Source: an uncultured Verrucomicrobiota bacterium
Lineage (GTDB): Bacteria; Verrucomicrobiota; Verrucomicrobiia; Opitutales; Opitutaceae
Assembly (NCBI GenBank): GCA_903919625.1
Contig: CAIXIZ010000395.1
Location: forward strand, 1 to 6,836
DNA: 6,836 bases
Reading direction: 5' to 3'
Shown: piece by piece, positions 1 to 6,836 of the stretch
How positions within the stretch are numbered: the first letter of the stretch is position 1
How the letters are laid out: each line of letters opens with the position of its first letter
Made by a program: the position numbers and the translations under genes
The notes under the pieces: generated by a model
What the model was told of the DNA's origin: nothing
Database searches by the model: none
The model's input: only the letters and a program-made list of their open reading frames with translations

Positions 1-889
1 CCCCGTTCACCCTGGCCACGGGGGCAAGGCGGTGTGGGCCGAGCGCAAACGTCTGCGCCGCGGCCCGCAGCGCCGGCCCGTCGTGGCCGGCCGCGCGCCA
101 CCACGCGGCGGCGAGCAGATAATTTTCCCGCTGGGGATAGCGGGCGAACACCGTGCCGTTGAGCTGCGGATCGGCCGGCTGGCCGGCCGTCGGCACCCAG
201 ACGACGCCAGGCAGCGCGACCGAAAATTTTTGGGCGTGCACGGCAACCGACGTGCCGGCATAAACCTGCGGGGCACACCCGGCGAGCCGCCATTTGGCCA
301 GGAAGTAGTCCGCCAGCGCCGGATGGCGTTCGAGATGATCCTCGGCAAAGTTGGTCCAGAGCACGGCATCCGCCTTGAAATGCTGCAGGGTCTCGGCCTG
401 AAACGAGCTGATTTCGCACACGGCGGTTGTGTCCGCCCCGCCGCCGGTCTCGGCAACCAGCTGGGAAAAGGCGTGTCCGGTGTTGCCCACCGCCATGGCA
501 TCGCGGCCGAGCGACCGGAGGGCATGGGCGATAAACTCGGTCAGGGTGGTCTTGCCGTTGGTGCCGGTGATGGCGATGACCCGGCCGCGCCAGCACAGGG
601 CGGCGAAATCGATCTCCCCGAGACAGACGCAGCCGGCGGCGCGCGCGATGGCGAGCCACGGATGGTGCGGCGCAAAGCCGGGGGAATAAATCACGAGCGG
701 ATGCGCGGCAGCGTCGCCGGGGGCAAACGTGGAGCGGAGGCCGTCGGGGCCCTGCTCGTCATAGGTCACGGCCGTGCCACCGAGCTGGCCGACCAGCAGA
801 TGCGCCGCCCGGCCGCTCACGCCCCCGCCGAAGATGGCGGCCGGTTGCGCGAGCAGCGGTGCGAGCAGGGCGGGAGGCGTGAGTTTCAT
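1..889 (-). CDS. murD: MurD, UDP-N-acetylmuramoyl-L-alanine--D-glutamate ligase (3' end cut by window edge)
   Basis: Cytoplasmic ATP-dependent ligase that adds D-glutamate to UDP-MurNAc-L-alanine, the second amino acid of the peptidoglycan stem. 296 codons are visible and the frame runs open off the left edge. Seen from the N-terminus: a Rossmann-like glycine stretch GGGVSGRA (21-28) for the UDP-sugar domain; SPG (69-71); the ATP-binding loop GTNGKTT (109-115); EISSFQ (159-164); NFAEDHLERH (180-189), matching the usual N-x-x-EDH-x-x-R/Y block; and K199 in YFLAKWRL, at the position of the carbamylated lysine of Mur ligases. Translation stops near PHRL (285-288), where the C-terminal glutamate-binding domain begins, so roughly 130-150 residues should lie outside the window. 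The ATG start is chosen because the Rossmann strand follows at the usual distance. It has no clear Shine-Dalgarno sequence and lies 27 nt after mraY. Identity is near certain from EISSFQ and the EDH block, which separate MurD from MurC, MurE and MurF. Confidence 0.95.
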   Translation of the reverse strand, partial: MKLTPPALLAPLLAQPAAIFGGGVSGRAAHLLVGQLGGTAVTYDEQGPDGLRSTFAPGDAAAHPLVIYSPGFAPHHPWLAIARAAGCVCLGEIDFAALCWRGRVIAITGTNGKTTLTEFIAHALRSLGRDAMAVGNTGHAFSQLVAETGGGADTTAVCEISSFQAETLQHFKADAVLWTNFAEDHLERHPALADYFLAKWRLAGCAPQVYAGTSVAVHAQKFSVALPGVVWVPTAGQPADPQLNGTVFARYPQRENYLLAAAWWRAAGHDGPALRAAAQTFALGPHRLAPVARVNG

Positions 890-916
890 GTCAGCAAAGA
901 TTGGCGGGTTTCATCC

Positions 917-2029
917 TCAGCGGAGTTTCAACGTGCCGAGACCGGCCAGGGCGCACAGCAGCGAGACGATCCAGAAACGGAGCACGACTTTCGTCTCCGG
1001 CCACCCCAGTTTTTGGAAATGATGGTGCAGCGGGGCCATGAGAAAGACGCGCCGGCCCACGCCGGACCGGTGCCGGGTATATTTGAAGCAGCCGACCTGG
1101 ATGATGACGGACAGCGCCTCGAGCACGAACACGCCGCCGACAATCACCAGGGTGAGCGGCTGATGGATCATGAACGCCATGACACCGATCAGCCCGCCGA
1201 GCGCGAGCGAACCGGTGTCACCCATGAAGACCTCGGCGGGATGGGCGTTAAACCAGAGAAAGGCGAGCGTGCCGCCGATGAGCGCCCCGCAGATGACCGC
1301 CAGTTCGCCCGTGCCGGGGACGTAGCTGATCAGCAGGTACTCGGCGACCTTGATGTTGCCTGCCGCATAGGCCATGAGGCCGAACACCAGCGCCACCGTG
1401 ATGGTGCAGCCCCCCGCGAGACCGTCGAGGCCGTCGGTCAGGTTGATGGCGTTGCTAAAGCCGACGATCCAGAGGTAAATCAGCCCCAGCAGGAGCCACC
1501 AGGGCATGGAGAGGATGACGGCGTCCTTGTAGAACGGCACCCAGAGCTCGCGGATTTTCCCCGCGCTCGCCGGGTGCCAGAGCAGCACGCCGAGCGCGAC
1601 AAGCGCGGCGAGCGACTGCCACGCGATTTTTTCCCAGGATGAAATGCCATGGTGGTTTTGGCGGACCACCTTGAGATAGTCGTCGCGCCAGCCGGCATAG
1701 GTCAGCACCGCATAGACAAAGAGGCTGACGAACACCCACACGTTGGGCTCGGCCCAGAGCACCGCGCTGACGAAAACGGCGATGAAAATGATGAGCCCCC
1801 CCATCGGAGGCGTGTTTTTCTTGTCGTGCTGTCCGGCAAAGGCGCCCGTGCGACCGTCCGCATAGCTCTGGCCGAGCTTGAGCGCCCGAAAGCGGCGGAT
1901 GAGCCACGGGCCGAGGACAAAGCCGATGAGGGCAGCGGTCACCGTCGCCAGCATCATGCGCACGGTGATGTAACGCAGCAGCCGCAACGGGCCAAACTTG
2001 CCTTCAAAATTAGAAAGGTAACTGAGCAT
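917..2029 (-). CDS. mraY: MraY, phospho-N-acetylmuramoyl-pentapeptide transferase
   Basis: Integral membrane enzyme that transfers phospho-MurNAc-pentapeptide from UDP to undecaprenyl phosphate on the cytoplasmic face, making lipid I. The protein is 370 residues, slightly above the usual ~360. About ten hydrophobic segments are visible (roughly 24-46, 76-93, 96-113, 134-152, 172-190, 207-223, 240-260, 270-288, 293-312, 346-367). Family motifs in order: KKNTPPMGG (70-78); the acidic pair D116-D117 in RDDYLKV; NAINLTDGLDGLAGG (193-207); FMGDTGSLALGG (268-279), which contains the catalytic-site aspartate D271; and PLHHHFQKLGWPE (333-345). All invariant aspartates and the triple histidine are present, so it should be active. 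Deviations are NTPPMGG for the common GTPTMGG, and Trp-Arg before the DD pair where small or hydrophobic residues are usual. The ATG start follows the murF stop by 14 nt. The UDP-GlcNAc transferase WecA is excluded by HHHFQKLGWPE and the neighbours. Confidence 0.98.
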   Translation of the reverse strand: MLSYLSNFEGKFGPLRLLRYITVRMMLATVTAALIGFVLGPWLIRRFRALKLGQSYADGRTGAFAGQHDKKNTPPMGGLIIFIAVFVSAVLWAEPNVWVFVSLFVYAVLTYAGWRDDYLKVVRQNHHGISSWEKIAWQSLAALVALGVLLWHPASAGKIRELWVPFYKDAVILSMPWWLLLGLIYLWIVGFSNAINLTDGLDGLAGGCTITVALVFGLMAYAAGNIKVAEYLLISYVPGTGELAVICGALIGGTLAFLWFNAHPAEVFMGDTGSLALGGLIGVMAFMIHQPLTLVIVGGVFVLEALSVIIQVGCFKYTRHRSGVGRRVFLMAPLHHHFQKLGWPETKVVLRFWIVSLLCALAGLGTLKLR

Positions 2030-2040
2030 GTGAAGTTGTG

Positions 2041-2045
2041 CCCTT
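2041..2045 (-). promoter_or_regulatory. Probable ribosome binding site of mraY (AAGGG), overlapping the murF stop
   Basis: On the minus strand the murF stop TAA is followed by GGG, giving TAAGGG. The AAGGG part lies 11 nt before the mraY ATG. The match is moderate and the spacing slightly long, but nothing better is present in the 14-nt gap. It suggests mraY is started by ribosomes that have just ended murF. Confidence 0.45.
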
Positions 2046-3441
2046 AGTGGGCCGCCACCAGCGCCGGTGTGGCGGCCAGCAACGTTTCCAGCCGGTAGCG
2101 GCGGCTGCCCTTGAGAAAGACCGCGCCCGGCCAGCCGCCGAGCACCTCCGCGATGGGGTCAAGGGCGGCGACGGCCTGCACGTGGGGCGTGCCGCCTTGG
2201 TCCAACACGCCGGCGCAGACCTCGTCGGCCTGGTCGCCAACGACGAAAAGCCGGTCGCCGTCGCGCAACCGCAGGGAGCGGCCAAGCCGGCGATGGAGCG
2301 CCGCCGAATCCGCGCCCAATTCCTCCATGCAGCCCAGCACGTAGAGCCGTGGGCCGGTCATCGGGGCAACGGCCGTGAACGTCGCCAGCGCGTCGGCCAT
2401 CGACGAGGGGTTCGCATTGTAACAATCGAGGTAGAGCAGCCGGCCGGCGTCGCGACGGATTTCACCCCGCAGCGGCGCAGGTGTCCAGGCGGCCAGGCGC
2501 GTGGCAAGCCGCTCGGCCGTCACGCCGAGCCGGAGCGCGGCCACGAGCGCCAGCGCGGCGTTTTGGGCCATACCGTCGGTCACCCGGCAAAGTTTGAACA
2601 TCAGCGGCGGCGGCGGTCCGTGGGCGATCACGATGACGGTTTCCGCCGGCCGCTGCACCACGTTGAAATGCACCGTATGCGTCGGCAGCATGGCCGGGCG
2701 CAGCACCGTGGAGCGCTCGAGCACGAGCTGGTTGACGAGCAAGTCGCGAAACGCGGCAAACTGGGTGCATTCCTTGGCAAAAATCGCCGTGCCACCCGGG
2801 CGCACCGCGGCGGCCAGCCCGGCCTTCTCCTGGGCAACGGCCTCGAGGGAGCCAAACGCCCCGAGATGGGCCGGCGCGACCGTGGTGATGAGCGCGATGT
2901 CGGGCCGGATCATCGCCGCCAACGGCGTCATCTCACGCGGTCCGCCGACGCCGGCCTCGATCACCGCAAATTGGTGCCGCCCGGGATCGAGCCGGGTGAG
3001 CGTGAGCGGCACGCCCAGATGGTTGTTCAGATTGCCCTCCGTGGCGAGCACGTCGCCCTCCTCCCCGCCGAGGAGCTGGGCCAGCAGGTTTTTGGTGGAA
3101 GTTTTGCCACAGCTGCCCGTGATGCCGACAACCGGGCGGGTGAACAGCCGGCGATGCTCCCGCGCAACCGTCTGCCAGGCGGTCAGCGGATCCGCCACGA
3201 CCAGTTGGGGCAGTGTGACCGAGGAGTCGGCGTGCGCCACCAGGGCGGCGGGGGCGCCGGCCGCTGTCACCGCCGCCAGGTAATTGTGACCGTCGCGCCG
3301 GTCCGTCCTGAGCGCGACGAACATTTCACCAGGTCCCAACCGCCGGCTGTCCTGGCCCGTGCCAAGAATCGGGGTGTCCGGCAGCCGGGTCCAACGGCCG
3401 CCCGTCCATCCGGCGAGCTGTTCTGGGTGAAAGGTGGGCAT
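2044..3441 (-). CDS. murF: MurF, UDP-N-acetylmuramoyl-tripeptide--D-alanyl-D-alanine ligase
   Basis: Cytoplasmic ATP-dependent ligase that joins D-Ala-D-Ala to UDP-MurNAc-tripeptide and supplies the pentapeptide used by MraY, the next gene. The protein is 465 residues, a normal length for MurF. Order of parts: an N-terminal UDP-binding domain with TGQDSRRLGPGEMFVAL (28-44); the ATP loop GITGSCGKTSTK (106-117); EGNLNNHLGVPLTL (135-148), diagnostic for MurF; IEAGVGGPREM (161-171); APAHLGAFGSLEAVAQEKAG (189-208), where K206 could be the carbamylated lysine; DCYNANPSSMADAL (339-352), another MurF signature; LGCMEELG (369-376); and FLKGSRRYRLE (442-452). Three of these differ from the usual consensus: SCGKTS for SNGKTT, AGVGGPREM for the more common GMNHPGEI type, and LGCMEELG for LGDMxELG. 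None removes the P-loop lysine K112. The ATG lies 13 nt after the murE stop with no good Shine-Dalgarno at normal spacing; a GGAAGG sits 17 nt upstream, so coupling to murE translation is inferred. Confidence 0.97.
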   Translation of the reverse strand: MPTFHPEQLAGWTGGRWTRLPDTPILGTGQDSRRLGPGEMFVALRTDRRDGHNYLAAVTAAGAPAALVAHADSSVTLPQLVVADPLTAWQTVAREHRRLFTRPVVGITGSCGKTSTKNLLAQLLGGEEGDVLATEGNLNNHLGVPLTLTRLDPGRHQFAVIEAGVGGPREMTPLAAMIRPDIALITTVAPAHLGAFGSLEAVAQEKAGLAAAVRPGGTAIFAKECTQFAAFRDLLVNQLVLERSTVLRPAMLPTHTVHFNVVQRPAETVIVIAHGPPPPLMFKLCRVTDGMAQNAALALVAALRLGVTAERLATRLAAWTPAPLRGEIRRDAGRLLYLDCYNANPSSMADALATFTAVAPMTGPRLYVLGCMEELGADSAALHRRLGRSLRLRDGDRLFVVGDQADEVCAGVLDQGGTPHVQAVAALDPIAEVLGGWPGAVFLKGSRRYRLETLLAATPALVAAH

Positions 3442-3454
3442 GGGCGGGTCAGTT

Positions 3455-5047
3455 TCAGCCTTCCGGTTTGAGTTTTTTGAGCGCGATCAGCTCGCGCAGC
3501 ACTTCGCGATCATCAAAGGCGGTCCGCGTGCCGGCGATTTCCTGGTAATTTTCGTGGCCTTTGCCGGCGACCAGCACGCAGTCCCCCGGTTTCGCCAGCG
3601 CCAGCGCGAGGCTGAGGGCACGGCGCCGGTCGTCGATCCAGGCAATTTTCTCCGGCACGGTCACCCCGGCCTTCATGTCCGCAAAAATTTGCGCCAGCGG
3701 TTCGGACCGGGGGTTGTCGGCGGTCGCAATCGCGAAATCGGCCGCTGCCTGCACCGCGGTGACCATCAGCGGACGCTTGGTGCGATCCCGGTCACCACCG
3801 CAGCCGAAGACCACCAGGAGGCGACCCGGAGTGATGGGGCGCAACATCCCCAGGGCGTTGTGGAGCGCGTCGTCCGTGTGCGCATAATCCACCAGCACGT
3901 TGAGCTGCGGGCCGGCCTCCATGCGTTCCATGCGGCCGGGCACCCCCGGAAACGTCGCCAGCCGGGGAAGAAAGACGGCCGGATCCCGCCCCATCGCCAC
4001 CGCGGCAGCGACTGCCGCCAGAAGATTGCTGACGTTGTAACGGCCGAGCAGGGGCGACTCCACCATCCGTTCACCCCCGGGCCAGACGAGCCGGAAGGCG
4101 GTGCCCTTGAATCCGAGTGTGACCTGCTCCGCGCGCACCTGGGCGGCGGCAGCATCGCCATAGGTGATCTGCCGGATGTGGGCCGGCGTGATGGCGGCGA
4201 GTTTCCGCCCGTACGGATCGTCGAGATTGATGACCGCCACCTTGGGGGCCATGCCCGCCGCGCCGGTAAACAGCCGGGATTTCACCTCGAAGTAGGCCCC
4301 CAGCGTTTCGTGGTAATCGAGATGGTCGCGGGTGAGGTTGGTGAAGACCGCGACCTCGAACTGCAGGCCGAGCACGCGCTGCTGGTCAATGCCGTGGGAG
4401 CTGACCTCCATGACGGCCTGCCGGCAGCCGGCGTCACGCATCTGCGCCAGCATCCCGAAAACATCCAGCGCCTCCGGGGTGGTTTTGTAGGAAGGGACGA
4501 CCCGGGCGCCCAGATCGTAACTGATCGTGCCCAGCAGGCCGGCGCGGCCGGCCCCGTCGAGAAAATGCTTCAGTAGCAGCGCAACCGTCGTCTTGCCATT
4601 GGTCCCCGTGACCCCGGCCACCGCGAGATCCCGGTCAGGAAAGCGATAGTAACGCCGGGCAACCCGGGCGAGGGTGGCGCGGGCATCGGCCACCTGGATG
4701 AAGGTGACATGGGCGGGCGGATGGGCCGGCATTTGCTGGGTGAGCACCGCGACCGCGCCATGGCTGATGGCTTCGTCCACGAACGAGGCCCCGTCGGTGC
4801 GGCGGCCCGGCAGGGCAAAAAACAGGTGGCCCGGCACCACGCGGCGGCTGTCCAGCGCCAGGCCGGAGATCGGGCGGCTGAGCGTGCCTTTGACGGCCAG
4901 GATGGCGTCGTCGAGGAAAAGGTCGGCAAGTTGGGGGGCCATTTTGAAGATGTGCTGGCGGAGCCGTGCCGCGCGGCGGCCGGCGGTGCGGAGGCGGGGC
5001 TGAAAGGCGCCGATCAACGCATGGTTTTGGGTGAGATAGCCAATCAC
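3455..5047 (-). CDS. murE: MurE, UDP-N-acetylmuramoyl-L-alanyl-D-glutamate--2,6-diaminopimelate ligase
   Basis: Cytoplasmic ATP-dependent ligase that adds the third stem residue to UDP-MurNAc-L-Ala-D-Glu. DNPRSEP (444-450) is the motif that selects meso-diaminopimelate rather than lysine. Other parts in order: ISGLALDSRRVVPGHLFFAL (60-79) in the UDP-binding domain; P-loop GTNGKTT (148-154); KTTPE (188-192); MEVSSHG (213-219); NLTRDHLDYH (237-246); K256 in YFEVKSRLF, the expected carbamylated lysine; GRYNVSN (335-341); VDYAHTDDAL (387-396 region); GCGGDRDRTKRP (415-426); and GKGHENYQ (495-502). The start chosen is GTG, which overlaps the ftsI stop as GTGA and has AAGGAGG six bases upstream. 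This gives 530 residues. An internal ATG at codon 36 (4940-4942) would give 495 residues, the usual length, but has no visible ribosome binding site. The extra 35 residues hold six Arg and one Lys and no acidic residue. Function is certain; the start is the open point. Confidence 0.97.
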   Translation of the reverse strand: MIGYLTQNHALIGAFQPRLRTAGRRAARLRQHIFKMAPQLADLFLDDAILAVKGTLSRPISGLALDSRRVVPGHLFFALPGRRTDGASFVDEAISHGAVAVLTQQMPAHPPAHVTFIQVADARATLARVARRYYRFPDRDLAVAGVTGTNGKTTVALLLKHFLDGAGRAGLLGTISYDLGARVVPSYKTTPEALDVFGMLAQMRDAGCRQAVMEVSSHGIDQQRVLGLQFEVAVFTNLTRDHLDYHETLGAYFEVKSRLFTGAAGMAPKVAVINLDDPYGRKLAAITPAHIRQITYGDAAAAQVRAEQVTLGFKGTAFRLVWPGGERMVESPLLGRYNVSNLLAAVAAAVAMGRDPAVFLPRLATFPGVPGRMERMEAGPQLNVLVDYAHTDDALHNALGMLRPITPGRLLVVFGCGGDRDRTKRPLMVTAVQAAADFAIATADNPRSEPLAQIFADMKAGVTVPEKIAWIDDRRRALSLALALAKPGDCVLVAGKGHENYQEIAGTRTAFDDREVLRELIALKKLKPEG

Positions 5048-6836
5048 CGGCGGCCTCCTTCCAGGGCGATCAGACCCGGCTTGAGGTGGCCGGCGGGCGG
5101 CTTGATTTCGAGATATTGGATGAGTTTTTCGCCCAGTTCCTTGAAGGCTGGCGCGGCGACTTTTGCGCCATAGGCGACCCCGCCCGGCGAATGCGCGTCA
5201 GCATCGTCCACAATCACGGAAATCGCAACCTGGGGATTGCTCGCGGGGAAAAACCCGACGAAAGAGGCGACGTGGTGATGCTCGCTATATTTCCCCCCGT
5301 CCAATTTTTGCGAGGTGCCCGTTTTGCCCGCGACCTCGAATCCGGGGATCGCCGCTTCGGGGGCGGTCCCGTCCCTCGACGCCACCCCCATGAGCAGCTG
5401 CGCCATGGTCCGGGCGGTCAGCTCGGAAATGACGCGGTGTTTCACGGCCCGGTCAAAGCGCCAGATCGTTTCACCGGCGGCATCCCGGATCTGCCGGACA
5501 ATCTGCGGCTCAAGCAACTGGCCCCCGCTCGCAATCACGCCCATGGCCTGGTGCATCTGGAGCACGGTCACCGCCACGCTCTGGCCCATGGGCATGCGGG
5601 TGATGGTCTGTGCATGCCATTCGGCGGAACCGGGCATCAGCACCTTGCCGTTCACCTCCGGCCCACCGGGCAGGCCGGTGCGCTCACCAAAGCCGAAGGC
5701 GCGCGCATAGCTGTAAAAGCGCTCCTCCCCCACGAGCATGGCCAGCTGTGCCGCCCCCCGGTTGGAAGAATGGGAGATAATTTCAGCCACCGTGAGCGGA
5801 TGGTCAAAACTGTGGTCTTCGCGGGGCAGGTGGCGCGGCAGCCCGCGGTAGCTGACCGTCTCGACCGAGCAGTCAAAAGTGCTCGCGGGCGTGACCAGCC
5901 CTGCTTCCAAGGCGGCGGAGGCGGCGACAATTTTGAAGACCGAGCCAGGCTCATACTCATCGGTGGCCGCGATGTTTTGGTAAATGGAAACCCCCTCGCG
6001 CGGATGGCCGCCCAGGTCAACCTGGCTGGCAATGGACTTCAGCCGCCGGTCCTCCTCCTGCGGCGCCTCATTATAGCGGTTGAGGTCAAATCCCGGGTAG
6101 TTGCCCAACGCCAGCAGGAAGCCCGTGCGCGGATCACTCACAATGATCGTGGCCTTGAGCGGTTGGTATTTTGTCCCGATGGCGGCGAGCTCCTGCTCAA
6201 CATAGCCCTGCACGACCGAATCGAGGGAGAGCATGACCGTCCAGCCAGGGCTGGACGGCACCTCCCGGGTGCGAAACTGGGCCAGTTCATTCTGCCGGCC
6301 GTCCTTCTCGGATTCGCGCCAGCCATCCGCGCCCCGGAGATAAAAATTGGCCCACGCCTCCATGCCTTGCGCCGGATCACCCTGTTTGTTGACGAAGCCG
6401 ATCACGTGCGGGGCAAGCTGGTTGTGCGGGTAAGTGCGCACAAACGAGCGAGCGTGGGTGAGACCGCGCGGGGCATCCTGCTGGATGGTGGCGAAAAGCG
6501 CCTCATCCACCCCGTCGCGCAGCCTGACCCAACGGTCGCGGACCCGGCCATCAGGCGTGCCATCGGCGAGATCCTCCTGCGGCCGCACCGCCCGCATGGT
6601 GGGGACATAGAGCCGTTCCAGCTCCGCGGCCGGCATGCCCAGCCTGGCCGCCAGCGCCGCCCGCTTCTCCTGCTCAGCCTGCCGCAGGCGCTCCCGCCGG
6701 GGCAGATTTTTCTCCCCCTCCAGGTATTCGGTGAGCGCCCAGGGATCAATCGCCAGGGTGATCTCCGTCCGGCTGGTGGCCAGCAGATCGCCGTGGGCGT
6801 CCAGAATGTCGCCGCGCCGGGCTTGCTCGATGATGA
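5044..6836 (-). CDS. ftsI: FtsI-type class B penicillin-binding protein (PBP3-like), 5' end cut by window edge
   Basis: Septal peptidoglycan D,D-transpeptidase anchored in the inner membrane with its catalytic domain in the periplasm; it works with FtsW in the divisome. 596 codons are visible. The short cytoplasmic tail, membrane anchor and start codon lie beyond the right edge. At the visible N-terminus RRGDILDAHGDLLATS (6-21) is the RGxIxDxxGxxLA box that opens the non-catalytic domain. A charged stretch (39-77) follows. The transpeptidase domain has all three active-site motifs: SVFK (298-301, nucleophile S298, inside YEPGSVFK), SSN (356-358) and KTGT (504-507). GQSVAVTVLQM (417-427) also fits the family. 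The protein ends soon after the catalytic domain and has no PASTA repeats, unlike the PBPs of many Gram-positives. Before S298 the stretch 258-288 looks about 20 residues longer than I expect. Position directly before murE is the usual place of ftsI in dcw clusters. A SpoVD-like sporulation PBP is the main alternative name but is less likely without PASTA domains. Confidence 0.95.
   Translation of the reverse strand, partial: IIEQARRGDILDAHGDLLATSRTEITLAIDPWALTEYLEGEKNLPRRERLRQAEQEKRAALAARLGMPAAELERLYVPTMRAVRPQEDLADGTPDGRVRDRWVRLRDGVDEALFATIQQDAPRGLTHARSFVRTYPHNQLAPHVIGFVNKQGDPAQGMEAWANFYLRGADGWRESEKDGRQNELAQFRTREVPSSPGWTVMLSLDSVVQGYVEQELAAIGTKYQPLKATIIVSDPRTGFLLALGNYPGFDLNRYNEAPQEEDRRLKSIASQVDLGGHPREGVSIYQNIAATDEYEPGSVFKIVAASAALEAGLVTPASTFDCSVETVSYRGLPRHLPREDHSFDHPLTVAEIISHSSNRGAAQLAMLVGEERFYSYARAFGFGERTGLPGGPEVNGKVLMPGSAEWHAQTITRMPMGQSVAVTVLQMHQAMGVIASGGQLLEPQIVRQIRDAAGETIWRFDRAVKHRVISELTARTMAQLLMGVASRDGTAPEAAIPGFEVAGKTGTSQKLDGGKYSEHHHVASFVGFFPASNPQVAISVIVDDADAHSPGGVAYGAKVAAPAFKELGEKLIQYLEIKPPAGHLKPGLIALEGGRR
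5054..5060 (-). promoter_or_regulatory. Ribosome binding site of murE (AAGGAGG), inside the end of ftsI
   Basis: Read on the minus strand, AAGGAGG is followed by the six bases CCGCCG and then GTG, which overlaps the ftsI stop (GTGA). This is the strongest Shine-Dalgarno match next to any start in the window and it decides the murE start in favour of GTG. It lies within the Glu-Gly-Gly-Arg codons near the ftsI end, so ribosomes finishing ftsI would be placed to start murE. Confidence 0.75.

Larger units (their letters stand above)
1..6836 (-). other. dcw cluster segment ftsI-murE-murF-mraY-murD, probable single transcription unit
   Basis: Five genes in one direction, with a 4-nt overlap and then gaps of 13, 14 and 27 nt, leave no room for an internal terminator, and I see no terminator-like hairpin followed by a T run between them. 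The order is the conserved dcw order. By synteny, ftsL and rsmH would be expected beyond the right edge, and ftsW, murG and murC beyond the left edge. No promoter can be identified within the window. Confidence 0.85.

Noticed and set aside
168..191. GGCCGGC-rich near-palindromic stretch that might form a hairpin
   Set aside because: It encodes the Pro/Ala/Gly linker of MurD (PTAGQPADP) in frame, lies inside the gene, and has no T run; it is explained by GC-rich codons.
7..525. 172-residue minus-strand open frame, which could suggest a frameshifted or broken murD
   Set aside because: It lies in a different frame from murD. Re-reading the complement base by base shows the true murD frame open from 889 to the window edge, with continuous MurD motifs, so there is no frameshift.
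32..1642. 536-residue open frame on the plus strand opposite murD and mraY
   Set aside because: It is in codon register with both real genes (codon boundaries coincide on the two strands). Antisense stops in this register need TTA, CTA or TCA codons, which are rare in GC-rich genes. The translation is low-complexity, rich in Arg, Gly, Glu and Asp, and matches no family I recognise.
2038..3471. 477-residue open frame on the plus strand opposite murF
   Set aside because: Same codon-register shadow, this time of murF; the opposite strand has unmistakable MurF motifs throughout.
3681..3695. Locally AT-rich GCAAAAATTTGCG, resembling an operator-like palindrome
   Set aside because: The symmetry is imperfect and it lies within the coding sequence of murE, where Phe and Lys/Ala codons explain it; there is no second copy nearby.
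3434..4576. 380-residue open frame on the plus strand opposite murE
   Set aside because: Codon-register shadow of murE; composition is Arg/Gly/His/Asp-rich without any recognisable domain.

Overview
The window is GC-rich and fully coding on the minus strand. It is a segment of a division and cell wall (dcw) cluster, transcribed right to left in the order ftsI, murE, murF, mraY, murD. Both edges cut genes. The right edge removes the N-terminus of the FtsI-type transpeptidase, and the left edge removes the C-terminal domain of MurD. The other three genes are complete. There are no RNA genes, mobile elements, CRISPR arrays, terminators or long non-coding stretches. The largest gap between genes is 27 nt.

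The likely source is a high-GC Gram-negative bacterium with meso-diaminopimelate peptidoglycan. MurE carries the DNPR specificity motif for that substrate. The gene order and the character of MraY (a KKNTPPMGG loop and a start resembling MLSYL...FGPLRLLRYITVR) recall Verrucomicrobiota, perhaps Opitutales. That placement rests on memory of protein style, not on a search, and is moderately uncertain.

The genes form one pathway. MurD adds D-Glu to UDP-MurNAc-L-Ala, MurE adds meso-DAP, and MurF adds D-Ala-D-Ala. MraY then moves the finished phospho-MurNAc-pentapeptide onto undecaprenyl phosphate to give lipid I. The class B penicillin-binding protein (PBP) cross-links septal peptidoglycan outside the membrane. 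ftsI and murE overlap by 4 nt (GTGA). The later gaps are 13 nt (murE-murF), 14 nt (murF-mraY) and 27 nt (mraY-murD), so one polycistronic mRNA with coupled translation is expected.

I found no undescribed system. The points worth a second look are small: a 35-residue basic extension at the start of MurE backed by the best ribosome binding site in the window, several substitutions in conserved MurF and MraY motifs, and an apparent insertion just before the active-site serine of the PBP. Long open frames on the plus strand are shadows of the real genes.
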